A stretch of 64,000 nt of DNA from Apophysomyces variabilis (taxonomy: Eukaryota; Mucoromycota; Mucoromycetes; Mucorales; Mucoraceae), in the NCBI GenBank assembly GCA_002749535.1, contig MZZL01000408.1, positions 1,169,465 to 1,233,464 of the forward strand. Direction: 5' to 3'. Of this stretch, positions 43,970-54,945 are shown piece by piece (the stretch's first letter is position 1; each line of letters opens with the position of its first letter). Made by a program: the position numbers and the translations under genes. A model generated the notes under the pieces. That model did no database searches and was not told where the DNA came from. It saw nothing but the letters and a program-made list of their open reading frames with translations.

Positions 43970-45551
43970 ATGAAGGTTGAAAACACTGGGACCAATCCCT
44001 CTGCGGAGAGTTATCAGGACCGCTGCCTCAGGTAACAGAAGAAATCACTCTAAAATCGAAAAATTAATATTAACGCCTCTATTTGAGTTACAGAGGACTC
44101 TTAGGGTTAATGGGGACGGTATTATAGAAAAGGTTAAACTAGGTGCCATAGCATACTACATGACCCATAGGACATGCAATATTCAGGGCTTTGCACAGAC
44201 CGGATCAAGCACTGACTTCAATATTATTAATGTCGCACAAACACTAAATTCAATCAATGTATTCAAGCCGCTTTGGATTAAGTGTCCACTTGATTGTTCC
44301 TTACAGCTTGTTTGTGCGTTTTTGTGTGTGTGTGCGGATGCATCACCAACAGACGTAGTCACAAGGGATTTCCCAGGCTCTCAAAAAGCGGGCGGTTCAC
44401 CTTCTGTTGCTTCCCATACGAACCTGTTTCTGCTTAGAAAGAAACTATGGGCAAACACAGAAACACGTTCGATTTATTTCAACAGTATCTTCAAGCAAAA
44501 GAAGCGACATCTAATGGTCATTCTTTGACAACGGTTTAATGCTTGCTTGCCTAATCAACTTGCATCATGTTTTCACAGATCAAGAACATGTCCCGCTTCC
44601 AGACTCCATGGTTTGTAGATTCACTGATTGAGATTTAGTGTGGTGTAAATAGCTTATTAGTCCATACTTTTATAGAGGACATCAACATTGATAGAGCAAA
44701 TCGGGTTAGAGAGGTCATGGACTGAAGAACAGATTGCCCATGATATTAACCTATTGGAAGACAATCGGCTATATTTTGTATGTCCCAAACTACTTTTTAT
44801 ATTGTTACTACTGTGTTGGAACTCATATGGGGTTATCCTTTGTGTTGGTCAGGTTCGCGATCTCCGTGTGCTTTCGGAACATAGTTGGACGGTGAGTTGT
44901 CATTCCCGAGCCGCACCAAGGCTTGTGTCACTAGGAGTAAGAGTAGAAGGACTCACATGATGTGGGTTGTATGCGGTGAAATATTGCTTGCGGCATTATT
45001 TTCTTTATTTTGTTTTTGCATTTTTGTCCAGGTAATTCCATTACTGCCCATTGTCAGAGATTTATTACGTAGGACACTTGACCCGGATTGGGATGGTGGT
45101 AGGTTTTTCTGCCAATGCACGTCGAACCATTTCCGTGTATCATTTAAACTCAACACTTTTGGTAGGCTACAAATCTAAGGAAAAGAAAAAGAAGTTTCGT
45201 TTTAGTCCTTCCAACAGTACAGTGGGAGAATTGAGTGGGGTACAATACGAAGCCATGGCGGGAACTTCTTCGTCGGATGTTCTAAACAAACCAAAGTCAC
45301 AAGATCCTGAAGTATTTACTGGTCGGCCGGTCAAAGCGATAAGCACCAATCGTATCCGGGTCAGAACTGGGACTGGGGAGTTTTATGAATGTGATCGATT
45401 TTGTCCACACAAGGGTGTCGATCTTTCTACTTGGGGCCAGGTGGTTGGCAACACTTTAATTTGTACCAAGCATAATTGGCAATTTGGTCTTGAGGGCGGT
45501 GCTGGTCCCAAGGGGAGAACCGTGCATCCATGCAAAGTGAACGATTGGTGA
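43970..45551 (+). CDS. SAM-like domain protein with C-terminal Rieske [2Fe-2S] module
   Basis: The right half is secure. Exons KETMGKHRNTFDLFQQYLQA, DQEHVPLPDSM, RTSTLIEQIGLERSWTEEQI..LYF, VRDLRVLSEHSWT, VIPLLPIVRDLLRRTLDPDW and the last exon (YKSKEKKKKFRF) join with matching phases. The middle looks like a SAM-type helical bundle. The last exon has a Rieske signature: C-P-H, then 17 residues, then C-T-K-H (RFCPHKGVDLSTWGQ; LICTKHNWQF), the ligands of a [2Fe-2S] cluster. It stops at VHPCKVNDW, slightly short of the usual final Rieske strand. The left end is uncertain: MKVENTGTNPSAESYQDRCL at 43970 is taken as start, but an upstream exon and one or two small exons between 44050 and 44420 may be missed. 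Confidence 0.6.
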
Positions 45552-45576
45552 TATTTACAATAGAACGAAGGTCCGC

Positions 45577-45605
45577 CTCTCTCTGTCTCTGTCTCTGTCT
45601 ATGTC
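45577..45605. repeat. (TCTGTC)n simple repeat
   Basis: About five imperfect TCTGTC/TCTCTG units immediately downstream of the Rieske gene's stop codon, in its 3' flank. Confidence 0.8.
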
Positions 45606-46205
45606 GTTCTTCCTTTCTTTTTTTCTTCTTTGTGTCCTGTTTCACGCTAAGCGTTTTCCAAACAGAAGGATAAGAAGGTTTAGCAATGATGAAAGGCTTT
45701 AGCTCATTGGTATGCTTTTCTTTCGGAAAGGTCAAGTTTCCTAATTAAAGTTGGAATTCCGAAGACTCGGTTATCGATGGATTAGGGTATTCAAAAGAGA
45801 AAAAAAAAGGGGAACCAAATGACCAGGGTTTGTGTCAAATGGTAAGCAGGGGTGGGGGACGGAAGTAGGATGAGTCACTGATAGATCCATACGGACAGAA
45901 TGCATACTAAGGAAGGCTTTGGATTCTTTGTATCTGATGAACAGGGGGGAGCTTAGGTAGGATAGCTTTTCCTATGATGATATGAAATCACCGACGGCCA
46001 AAATCTTTTTTTGTGAATGGGAAGAAGTAGTCCGATTTTGATCTTCTCGATCACTTGTGAAACACTGATCGGTCCTTTCACCGATAAACCTCGTAAATTT
46101 TTTGGTTGCGCACGTGGGCCGATTCCCCAGGAACGGTAATCATCTCTTAAAGGCTATGTTTCGTATTAGAGTTATTTCGTCTCTTATGGGTAGTTAGTTT
46201 TTATT

Positions 46206-46216
46206 GCGCGCGCGCG
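46206..46216. repeat. Alternating GC run
   Basis: Eleven alternating G/C bases, unusual in this AT-rich spacer; sequence with this pattern can adopt Z-DNA under torsion. Confidence 0.6.
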
Positions 46217-46671
46217 GGCCTGTCTCCTTTCTCTGTCTATCACTCAGCCAGTCAGTTCTCTGATATATATCATTGTCAGTATCATGTTATCTAAAGCTAT
46301 ATTTTATATTCTATTATGAACGAAACAAGACAAATGAAAAGTCATGGTAAACCGAAAGAAAAATATACATGGTGCAATGTCAATGGGCAGTTACAATTGA
46401 AAGCACCTTTTCATTGTTAGAACTTTTAGTAAAAATTGATAGCAAGCTTGCAAAGACAGAGAGAGTGAGCGTGCGTGTCTTTGATGGCTGGGTTTCAACA
46501 GGCCACACTGCGAGTCTCTCTCTTATTTCCCCCAAAGATCATCCGTACATTTCTATTTAGGATTGTTCCCTTTTCACTTTCTTTTCTTTTTCATTTTTTT
46601 CTTCCATTTTGCTTATTTTGGTAAATCGGACATGAACAGTTCATTTATTTGAATAACTTTCTTTCACTCTT

Positions 46672-46700
46672 TCTCTCTCTCTCTCTCTCTCTGTCTCTTT
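46672..46700. repeat. (CT)n tract in the FYR gene leader
   Basis: A dinucleotide CT run of about 20 bases followed by CTGTCTCTTT, some 80-105 nt before the FYR gene ATG; a pyrimidine-rich leader of a kind seen before many genes in this window, here extended to a microsatellite. Confidence 0.8.
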
Positions 46701-46776
46701 CTCGTCATTGCCAAGGACCTCATTACTCAAACCTTTCTTTTTCTTAAGTTTCGCGATTCTCTCTCTAATTCCAACC

Positions 46777-46894
46777 ATGACCTTGGGTTATACCGATCTT
46801 CCGGTTGAAACTCGTTCTTCTAGCTCTGCAGGCAGCGCTAGTACTATTTTGCAAAAGAATTTTAAAGGTATATTATACTCAAATATCCTCGACG

Positions 46895-46933
<39 letters not shown>

Positions 46934-48864
46934 TGTGTGTATGTGTGTACCAGACTAATCATTGACTGACCGCGAATTTCCCTTTCTTTTTTTTTCTTGT
47001 TTTCCTTTTTCTGCTTATTTCAGTCAAGGTGTTCTACAAAATTCAAGGCACCGATTCAACATGTCTTTGTAGTTTCATGTGGACTATTGATTATAAGCAG
47101 GGTCAAGAATATATCAATGTACCATTGAAACAATGCTTGATGACATTATGTTCTTCTTGGTAAGTTTTTTGACAGTCAAAAGTACAGTCGTTCTTTTTTT
47201 TTGTTCTCCTCCCTCAATTTCCTTTCCGGTCTTGCAGTCCAGATATTCTACTCCTGTGTCCGGATGCAGACTGTGCAATATACAGCGCCAATTTCCAGGA
47301 GTCTGGATGTTTAAATGACCATCATCGCCTTGTCTGGGAAGGCCATGGCCTACTGTCGTGGATACTAGATGATAAGATGGACGATAGCGTAATTGGCAAG
47401 CTTGACACGACTGACGAACACATTGAGGTGATGCTTCATTTACACCCAGTGCGTATCCTGTTGCCAATCATTGCTTGTCACATTCACATTCTTTCCATAC
47501 TCATCTTCCCCTCCCTTCGTGCATATCAAACGTACATTTCTCCATTCTCCCAAATTTTCCAGCATTTGCCATTGGCTAAAAAGCACATGCATTCAGAAAA
47601 TAGCTGACATTGATTTCATTTTTTTTCGCAGACGCACAGAATCTCAAAGCCAGCGTATTATCATGCACTGCTGCGTCGGAATGGCTCAGCATCCATGGAT
47701 TCCTCGGTTCGACGAGTCCTCAGTCTTCCATCCATACCGGCTTCCTCGACATTACCTTCTTCTTCGTCATCTTCTTCTTCCAGCAGCCAAAATTTACCGT
47801 CATCCTCCTCAGCGCCTATCTTGACTTCATTTTCCAATGAGTTTGATACGCGGTTACCGCCAATTACTCGTTTATCACCCACGACAAATGAAGTCCATCT
47901 CAAAAAGCGAAAACTTTCACCGCCATTATACCCCTCGGAGCTTCCTCGATCAAAAACCTCACCAAGTTTATCGTTGCCACCGCCATCGGCTCTTTTGGAA
48001 TGGCCGCGGAGCACGAGCCTCTCAACCGATGTTCCTTCCAGAACTCATACAGCGGTTGGTCGACGGAAAAAGCGTGACACAAAACCTCCCAATGCAAATG
48101 ATGTCCGAACATTTGTACAGGTCGAGAAAGATGCAAATGGAAACTACCGTCTCCCGGTGGAAATTGATTCATGGACCGTTTATTGCTTAGGCACTGTCGT
48201 TTACGATCGTCCAGCATTTCACAATCAACGATACATCTACCCGGTGGGTTACAAAGTCAAAAAGTTAGATTTCCTTTTCTTTTTCTTTCTCTTTTTTACT
48301 TAATGCGAGATAACTGGGATTCACCAACAGTAAAAATCACTGTTATTTATCAAATTACAGGTGGTACAGGAGCATGGTGGATCCGAAAAGTGATACGCAA
48401 TACATTTGCGAAATATTGGACGGCGGACAAGAACCCATTGTAAGCATATTGTTTAAACGCAGGGACCATGTGACTGATTTTTTATTCTCAAATAGTTTCG
48501 GTTGGAAGCCGATGATAACCCGGGAGATGTTTATTTGGGACCAACGCCGACAACCGTATGGACAATCGCTGTAAGAAGGTAAAAGAAAAAGAACAGTCTT
48601 TTTTTTCTTCGGAACGATTATGAATTGGTTCTAACGGATAATCTTAATAGGGCGTTTGCTATCCGGAATATGGATTACGGGCATAATCCAGTCGGACCTG
48701 ATTTTTTTGGATTACGGAAAAATACGATTGCCAAAATGATCCAAGATTTACCGAATGCCAACAAGTGTAAAAACTACATTTGGCAGACGTTTAAGATTGG
48801 TACCACTGGGAAGACTGCACGTGGAAAGATCTTTAGATCTGAAGATGAAAAGGAAATGAATTGA
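46777..48864 (+). CDS. FYRN/FYRC (FY-rich) domain nuclear protein, TBRG1-like C-terminus
   Basis: Seven exons in phase. The N-terminal part (MTLGYTDLPVETRSSSSAGS, then VKVFYKIQGTDSTCLCSFMW..LCPDADCAIYSANFQESGCL..HRLVWEGHGLLSWIL) is a Cys-containing beta-rich region I cannot name. A basic Ser/Pro linker with a poly-Ser run follows (THRISKPAYYHALLRR; SSSS tract at 47755-47815; HLKKRKLSPP). The C-terminus has FYRN (WTVYCLGTVVYDRPAFHNQR, YIYPVGYKVKKWYRSMVDP) and FYRC (GDVYLGPTPTTVWTIAVRRA, GPDFFGLRKNTIAKMIQDLP) next to each other, as in TBRG1 and in trithorax-type methyltransferases. Such domains act in chromatin complexes. No SET or PHD domain is present. The protein is about 500 residues. Confidence 0.9.
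46896..46949. repeat. (TG)n microsatellite in intron 1 of the FYR gene
   Basis: About 50 bases of TG repeats with two TA interruptions, lying between the GTATAT donor after NFK and the TTTCAG acceptor. TG-rich tracts in introns can bind splicing factors and are length-variable. Confidence 0.95.
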
Positions 48865-49163
48865 GATGATTCAATAACAAAAGAGAAGACGATCAGGGGC
48901 TTTTCCTTTTCGATTTGTTCGCCGTTTGAAAAAGGCAGAATTCTAAAAAACTTTTCGAGCTGCGATTTCTTTTGCTTTTTATCCTTTTTCTTGTTTGTCA
49001 CATTGCATACAGTTGCCGTTTTTGGACTCTCTTCCGATTGAATGAATACGTTGATGAAGCCTGCTCAAGAACCATCCAACTCAAATCACAGTCAATCGAT
49101 ATAAACAAGATACATATACAACCCCAATCCAAAAAAATACAGAAAAGAGTTTTCATAGACAGA

Positions 49164-50686
49164 ATGGAGTCGATACCTTTGTTACCAAAACATAAACAGG
49201 TCTTAGGTTACAAACACGAATTCAAATGGTTATTGAAAAATGCCATGCCGTTGGTCTTGAGTTATCTTTTGCAGAACAGTCTGCAAAGTGTGAGCGTGAT
49301 TAGTGCTGGCCATTTGGTAAATCATTAGCCGTGGCAAAAAAGAACAAAAAAAGAATTCACTTTGTGTCTCTCCTTTTCTCCTAACATATCGTTTTTTCTC
49401 CGTTTGGTTCTCTTTATGGTTTGTTTTTCTTTTTGTTTCCATAGGGTCCCACCGAATTGGCTTCGGCTTCGCTCGCAAGTATGTTTGTCACTGTCACCGG
49501 TCTGTCGGTAGCCATGGGTGCTACCTTGTCACTCGATACGCTGTGTTCCCAATCCTTTACGGGGGCAGAGGACAAGACAATTGTTGGTCTGCATGTTCAG
49601 CGTTGTCTTGCATTTCTTTCCCTCTTGTTTATCCCCATTGCCTTGTTATGGTGGTACGCAACCCCCGTTTTCGTTTTACTGCGACAAGACCCTGCGGTGG
49701 CCGCTCTGGCAGGTACTTTCGTACGTTGGATGATTCTTGCTGCTCCAGCCTTCGCGGCCTTTGAAGCACTCAAAAAGATGCTCCAGGCCCAGGGCCTCTT
49801 TCGCGCCCCGACCTACGTACTTCTCCTCGGTGCTCCCGTCAACCTCTTCCTCAGCTGGGTCCTCGTCTGGAAAACTCCGCTCGGTTTCATCGGAGCTCCG
49901 ATAGCCACTTCTTTAACCTACTGGTTCATCGTCGGCCTCACCGTCCTCTATCTTGTGTATGTCGACGGCTACCAAGCATGGCCAGGCTGGCATTTTAGCA
50001 ATATACTCTCCAACTGGAAACCCATGATACAATTAGCTATACCAGGCATCCTCTTGATTTGCACAGAAACAGTCGCTTACGAAATCATCGCTCTTGGTGC
50101 CAGTTGGATCGATACCACTCGCTTGGGCGCCCAAAGCATCGTCCTCACCTCTATCACCGCTCTCTATACCCTCGCCTTCGGTCTTGGTATTGCTTCGGCG
50201 AACCGTGTAGGTAACTTACTAGGAGCCCAGAAACCAGAACAAGCAAGAAGGGCCTCCCAAGCAGCCCTTATCACAGCCGCCGTGGTTGCCATCGTCAACA
50301 GCTCGACTCTCTTCCTCTGCCGACATCATTGGGCCTCCCTCTTCACCAGTGACAAGGCTGTCGCTTCCGTGGTTGCTGACATCTTACCTCTTGTGGCTAT
50401 CTTTGTCCTCGCAGATAACATCGCTGGTGTAGCAGACGGTATCCTCAATGGCCAAGGAAGACAACACGTGGGTGCCTGGTTCAACCTTGGTGCTTATTAC
50501 CTATCTGCCTTGCCGATTGGCTTTTGGCTATGTTTTGGTCATGGTTGGGGTCTTCATGGCATCTGGACAGGCTTGGTTGGTTCTATGCTCACTGTGAGTA
50601 CCGCCACTGTCTTTGTTGTTTATCGTTCAGACTGGAGAAAAGAAGCGAAAAAAGCGCTACGCCGAACAGACGAAGGAAAACAATAA
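49164..50686 (+). CDS. MATE-family multidrug/toxin efflux transporter
   Basis: Two exons (49164 to about 49315, then 49445-50686) give about 460 residues with twelve membrane segments. ATG 49164 gives MESIPLLPKHKQVLGYKHEF; the next segments are LVLSYLLQNSLQSVSVISAG and, after the intron, GPTELASASLASMFV..GLSVAMGATLSLDTLCSQSFT, the typical MATE helix 2-3 signature. The second half has YEIIALGASW, GIASANRVGNLLGAQKPEQA and GVADGILNGQGRQHVGAWFN, matching the fungal Erc1-like branch. MATE proteins export cationic compounds by proton or sodium antiport. The large second exon uses mostly C-ending codons (CTC, GTC, ATC), unlike the A/T-rich neighbours, which may reflect high expression or a separate origin. 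Confidence 0.95.
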
Positions 50687-53445
50687 TGCTATATTATCTG
50701 AATGCTTCTTCTTCTTTTAACTCTACACGTTTTTGCCTTCTCTTTCTACCCTTTTGTTTCTTTTCAATCTTTTCTGCATTTACAATAAAATAGCATGATA
50801 TTCTTGATAAACATGTATAACCTACTGTCACTGGAAAATTTCTAACGAGAATTCTCAAATTCTTATACGACTTACCCTGCTAACCTCAACCCGTTTCTAT
50901 CCACAGGGATCAGTGCATATGCACCTGCAGTAGGTATACAGGCCCACAGGGCTCCCATAGCGTCGTCTTTGCATGAAAGATATTTTTAACATTTGTTCTA
51001 CGACCTATGGTGCAAAGAAACTCAAGGAACTGTTCAGCAGTTCCCTCATGGCGGAAGAAAATGAGGAAATAAATCTGTTTGATCGCCGTAGAACGGGAAT
51101 AATATTAGTCTCATACCAATCAGCGATATAAACTAAAAAATAGTCATAAAAGTTCATTGGCTTCTGCTTATTCACAAGGGTTATTTACTGTATCCCCTTG
51201 AGTGTAAGTAGTCTATTCTTCAATCTGTCGACAAATGTACAATTCTTTTGCAAGCAAATCTGCATCAGCCGAAAACGTACTTTTGAGCTAGCAGATAGGA
51301 TAACTTTACATAGTTTCTGAGTAGATTCTGCTTTCTCTGAACTTTTGCACGAAGTGTTTCATTTCATGACATAATGGGAGCTCATCCTCCTGAGTCTATA
51401 AGGTCTCGTCTTTTACTGGTCTGTTTGCGAAAAATATTTGAACAGCTTGTACACAATGGTTAGCGTCCTAGTCCATCGATGTAAGTAAATGTTAATGGAT
51501 ATTCATTACATCAAGAAGTATTCCTTCAATTAATTAGACCATCTTACGGAGACATCAATAAAATAGTACCAACTGATATATGCTTTGAGGATTGTATAAT
51601 TGGGGTCTCATACGAAAGAAAGACGAACTATAAGAAAACTATCACTACAGTCGCCAAAACTGCTTGATATCATGTCAAAAACATTCATGACATTCAAAGA
51701 GAGAAAGGCGTCAAACATTATAATATTCCGTTAAAAAAATACTCGTCCAAAGGCATTTCATAGCATGGTTTTTCCAGCCCTATCTGTTCAATAAACATCC
51801 AATTGATAAGGTCTATAGTACTTAAAAGAATTGGAACAGTTAGTATGTTAACGCAACCTTCATTGCGCAAAGTCTTACAGGAGGAGAAAGATGAAGTACG
51901 CCATTAACGGAACAAAGACTGCATTCAGTTAAAGGCTTGTCTTCATGTTGAACAAGCTGGTACAGTTAGAGAGGATATGGTTGGTTTGTTCGAAAGGCAC
52001 ATCAAACAAAAGTGCTGCAATATTTGGGAAAGGCATCCGGTGTCAGGACACCTAGACTGCAGCGATAATCAGTACAGTAAAAGCTTTTAAGTCATTGAAA
52101 GGTTAGTTAACAGCATTGATTAGCAGCAAGCAAAGAGTGTGAACATATTGATATCGTAAACAAGGGCTGCTTTACCTACCATGTAATCCAAAATTCAATG
52201 GCTATTCTCTATGAAAAGAAATACAGTTTCACAGTGTATCACACAGGAATACATACTTTTAGGCACTATTCATATAGCAAATCAAAAGATCCATTGATTG
52301 CAATGTCAAGACTGGATTATGAGGAACGTATCGGTCATAAGCTCTTTAATGACGTTACTCCATTGCTGATCGTTTTCTGATCCTGTAATCCAACATTATT
52401 ATGTGGTAAATAGTGAATGCAGAGAGACCAACTAAGAATTCCGGTTGAAAGCCCAGTTTTAAACGAAATTTGAAGGGATTAATGCACAAACAAAACAATT
52501 ACATTGATAAATATCTGTATATCTGTACCGACAGACAGAAAAAGCAATACATGAAGAACCCTATGGCGATATGTGGAATTTTGAGAGCAAGCGGTGGATG
52601 GCAAAATTCACGGTGAAATCTCGTATTTTACTGAGCTCACCATTCATGGCGCTAGCCTTCAATAAAGTGACACATGCCATTAGAAGAACAAACCATCGAA
52701 TCAATTGATTATACAAGCAAGCCTTCCTTTGTACGAGTGTCAGATTATGCTGTCCTACATTGTGGATGTTCGCGTTTATAGAGCGGTATCTCCAGGTTTG
52801 TCATGCATGTGTGAGAAGAGACTTAAGCAAGGTGACTACAGCCAATGGTATTTTGCACGATGGTGTATTAGTATGCCAGAACTGTTATATTGTGGCAAAG
52901 AGATGTCAGCTCGGCTAAATCGATGTATCATATTTCTGACTCAGTGTGGCATGTGCTTGGATGCCCGACAGAATTTCTTCGACCGCAATAGTTCATGTTT
53001 TGACATCACCACTACGAATGTGGCTTCTGCTATTTTACGGCAGCAGTGACTTTGATATATACGTGTCGAGCGGTAAGTTTAATACCCTCAGATCCAAATT
53101 GTTCTGACGAGCTGCCTTTCCACCTTGTCCAACTTTTTGTTATGCCCATCATCTGGGTAAAGTAAGAAAACATTATGCTGGGAAAGTAATGTTCTCACAA
53201 TTATCTTATACTTATCATTTTCAGGCGACCAACATTTTTTAATTTCTCTGCTAACGCAAATTGTTATGCAATAAACAGTAGAAATGGGCGGATCAGCGTT
53301 CCTCTGCTCACTTGTACGACGGTGTTTCAAAAGAAGGATCTGAGATCTAAATTGTTACCAACTAAAAAGAAGCGAAGAGTCATGCATTGTGGAAAAAAGC
53401 CTTTGTCCTTTTTCTTTCTCTCTTTCTTTTCCTGCAGAACAAAGC
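50687..53445. other. Large gene-poor spacer
   Basis: About 2.8 kb of AT-rich DNA. A 114-codon Cys-rich frame (52705-53049) lacks an early ATG and any recognisable motif. No repeat, tRNA or mobile element found. Confidence 0.45.
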
Positions 53446-53880
53446 ATGACGGAAAAGAATCCTCCGATACCACAGTATGATGGTACCCCTTATCAACCAA
53501 GTTCTTCGGATTACCCAGGCGTAGTAGGAGCAACACCTGAGTCCCAGCGCGGTATCCAAGGCTACGATGCTTACGGCCGACCCGTAATGGAACCCATGGT
53601 AGCTCAACGACGTCAGATTGAACAATCGTTGCCACCTTGTTCAGATGGTTACCCTCATGACTTACGAATGCATTACACAAAAACATCCTTGGCTTTTGCT
53701 ATATTGATTCTTCCTTATCTTTGCGGATACAGAGGCAGACGCAAGGTAAACCAAACAGAATAAAAAAAAAAGGAAACGAAAAGAGATGGCAGCAATATAA
53801 CAAAGAATAACATATTTTAAAATCCACAGTGCGTGTGCAAAAAATGCCATCAAACGTTTCCTAACATCGTGTTACCTTAA
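53446..53880 (+). CDS. BRI3-like small membrane protein with Cys-rich C-terminus
   Basis: Two exons (53446-53745 and 53830-53880) give 116 residues. The N-terminal 60 residues are Pro/Tyr/Ser-rich (PPIPQYDGTPYQPSSSDYPG), followed by CSDGYPHDLRMHYTKTSL, one hydrophobic segment (AFAILILPYLCGY) and a short Cys-rich tail GRRKCVCKKCHQTFPNIVLP. The layout of Pro-rich cytosolic arm, membrane segment and C-x-C-x2-C tail recalls BRI3 and related small endolysosomal proteins. The 17-codon last exon supplies most of the Cys motif, so omission would give a truncated protein ending KVNQTE. The function is not known with certainty. Confidence 0.72.
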
Positions 53881-53928
53881 CAAGAGAAAGAAAAAAAAAG
53901 CAAAAATAAAGCAGAGGGTAATTCTAGC

Positions 53929-54945
53929 TTAAGCCAAGCTGATCGGCTCATAATCCGGAATATCGCGTTCAGTGGATGTGTGCTTTGCAGCCATTTCGAC
54001 CCTAGCCATGGTTAGCCGGTAAAGCCATATAGCCACTGCCAATAAAATGACACATCCACCGGCCATGGTATACAACGTCAATCGATGCGCAGATGGAGGC
54101 AGATCAGGGTTTGACAGATCTGCCAGCTGGGATCCTACCCACACTTCCAACGACAATTTAAAGGAGGTTACGACGGTGACCAGCACATATGTTCGACCCT
54201 CTATTGACGGTAGCAAGGCGAGTAATGTGTTGGTGAATTGCCAAGGAATTGGAGACAACCGCAAGAGGATAATCATCTTTTTGTTTTTGGTCATTGTCAG
54301 TAACGTAGATGCCAGTCAGGGAAAAGAGTTTTTCTCAATTTACCCCAATGCCGCCTTGTTCTATAGCTTCCTGTATGGCAGTATACTTTTGCTGCTTCGA
54401 AGGTGAAAATCGAAGAAATCGAGCGAAATTATACCAACGGATGAGCCTTGTGTCATGAAAAAAGGGAGAAGAGCAGTTTAGAACTTTTTGAACAGCTCCG
54501 ACCATGTTTCATCCTTACGCAAAACAGACAACAGCACCAGTTACAGCGCCTTGAGGATTATGAACCATTGATTAATATGGATAAGCAATTAGGACCTGAT
54601 TTTCTGTGTTTCTTTCTTCTTTACCAATGATAACAATCGGAATGCCACCGGGAAACCCGTAAATGAAGCCTGCGAGAGTGACGATGAAGGTGAAACCAAC
54701 AAAGGGAGGTGTAGAAGTAAGGACCAGAGGGACAATCAGTAAGGTTGAACTATATGGTGTTGAACGCATTTTGATAGCGGATTGCTGAATGACTAAAGGA
54801 AGCAAACGTTCATTCTATTTTCTTTTGCCCTGATCTGTCCAAACCCACAATTCATCAACATGTCACGATATATGTAGAAGCAGCCGGTCAGCAAGGTCAA
54901 GCTAATGAGCGCCGCCCCTACTATGACCCGTGTCCTTAGTTTCAT
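53929..54945 (-). CDS. TVP38/TMEM64-family membrane protein (SNARE-associated Golgi, DedA-like)
   Basis: ATG 54945 opens MKLRTRVIVGAALISLTLLT, the first membrane segment. Later exons give TPPFVGFTFIVTLAGFIYGF, the characteristic LAGFxxGFPxG block, a Gly/Ala-rich helix (GAVTGAVVCFA), WYNFARFLRFSPSKQQKYTA with IQEAIEQGG, then MIILLRLSPIPWQFTNTLLA, the second family hallmark, and a closing membrane helix near ILLAVAIWLYRL. These match Tvp38/TMEM64, the DedA-like superfamily implicated in phospholipid scrambling and Golgi traffic. The C-terminal tail HTSTERDIPDYEPISLA holds a YEPI sorting-like motif. The exons between 54370 and 54820 are the least certain. Confidence 0.88.

Larger units (their letters stand above)
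45552..46776. other. Intergenic spacer with simple repeats
   Basis: About 1.2 kb. Contains a CT/GTCTCT-type repeat just after the Rieske stop, an alternating GC run, and a long CT tract leading into the FYR gene. No gene recognised. Confidence 0.5.

Noticed and set aside
43977..44528. 183-codon open frame over the first half of the Rieske gene
   Set aside because: Overlaps spliced exons in another frame; splice-site phases favour the multi-exon model, and the frame has no recognisable domain.
52705..53049. 114-codon Cys-rich ORF
   Set aside because: First in-frame ATG is internal, no signal peptide or known cysteine pattern; kept only as a lead.
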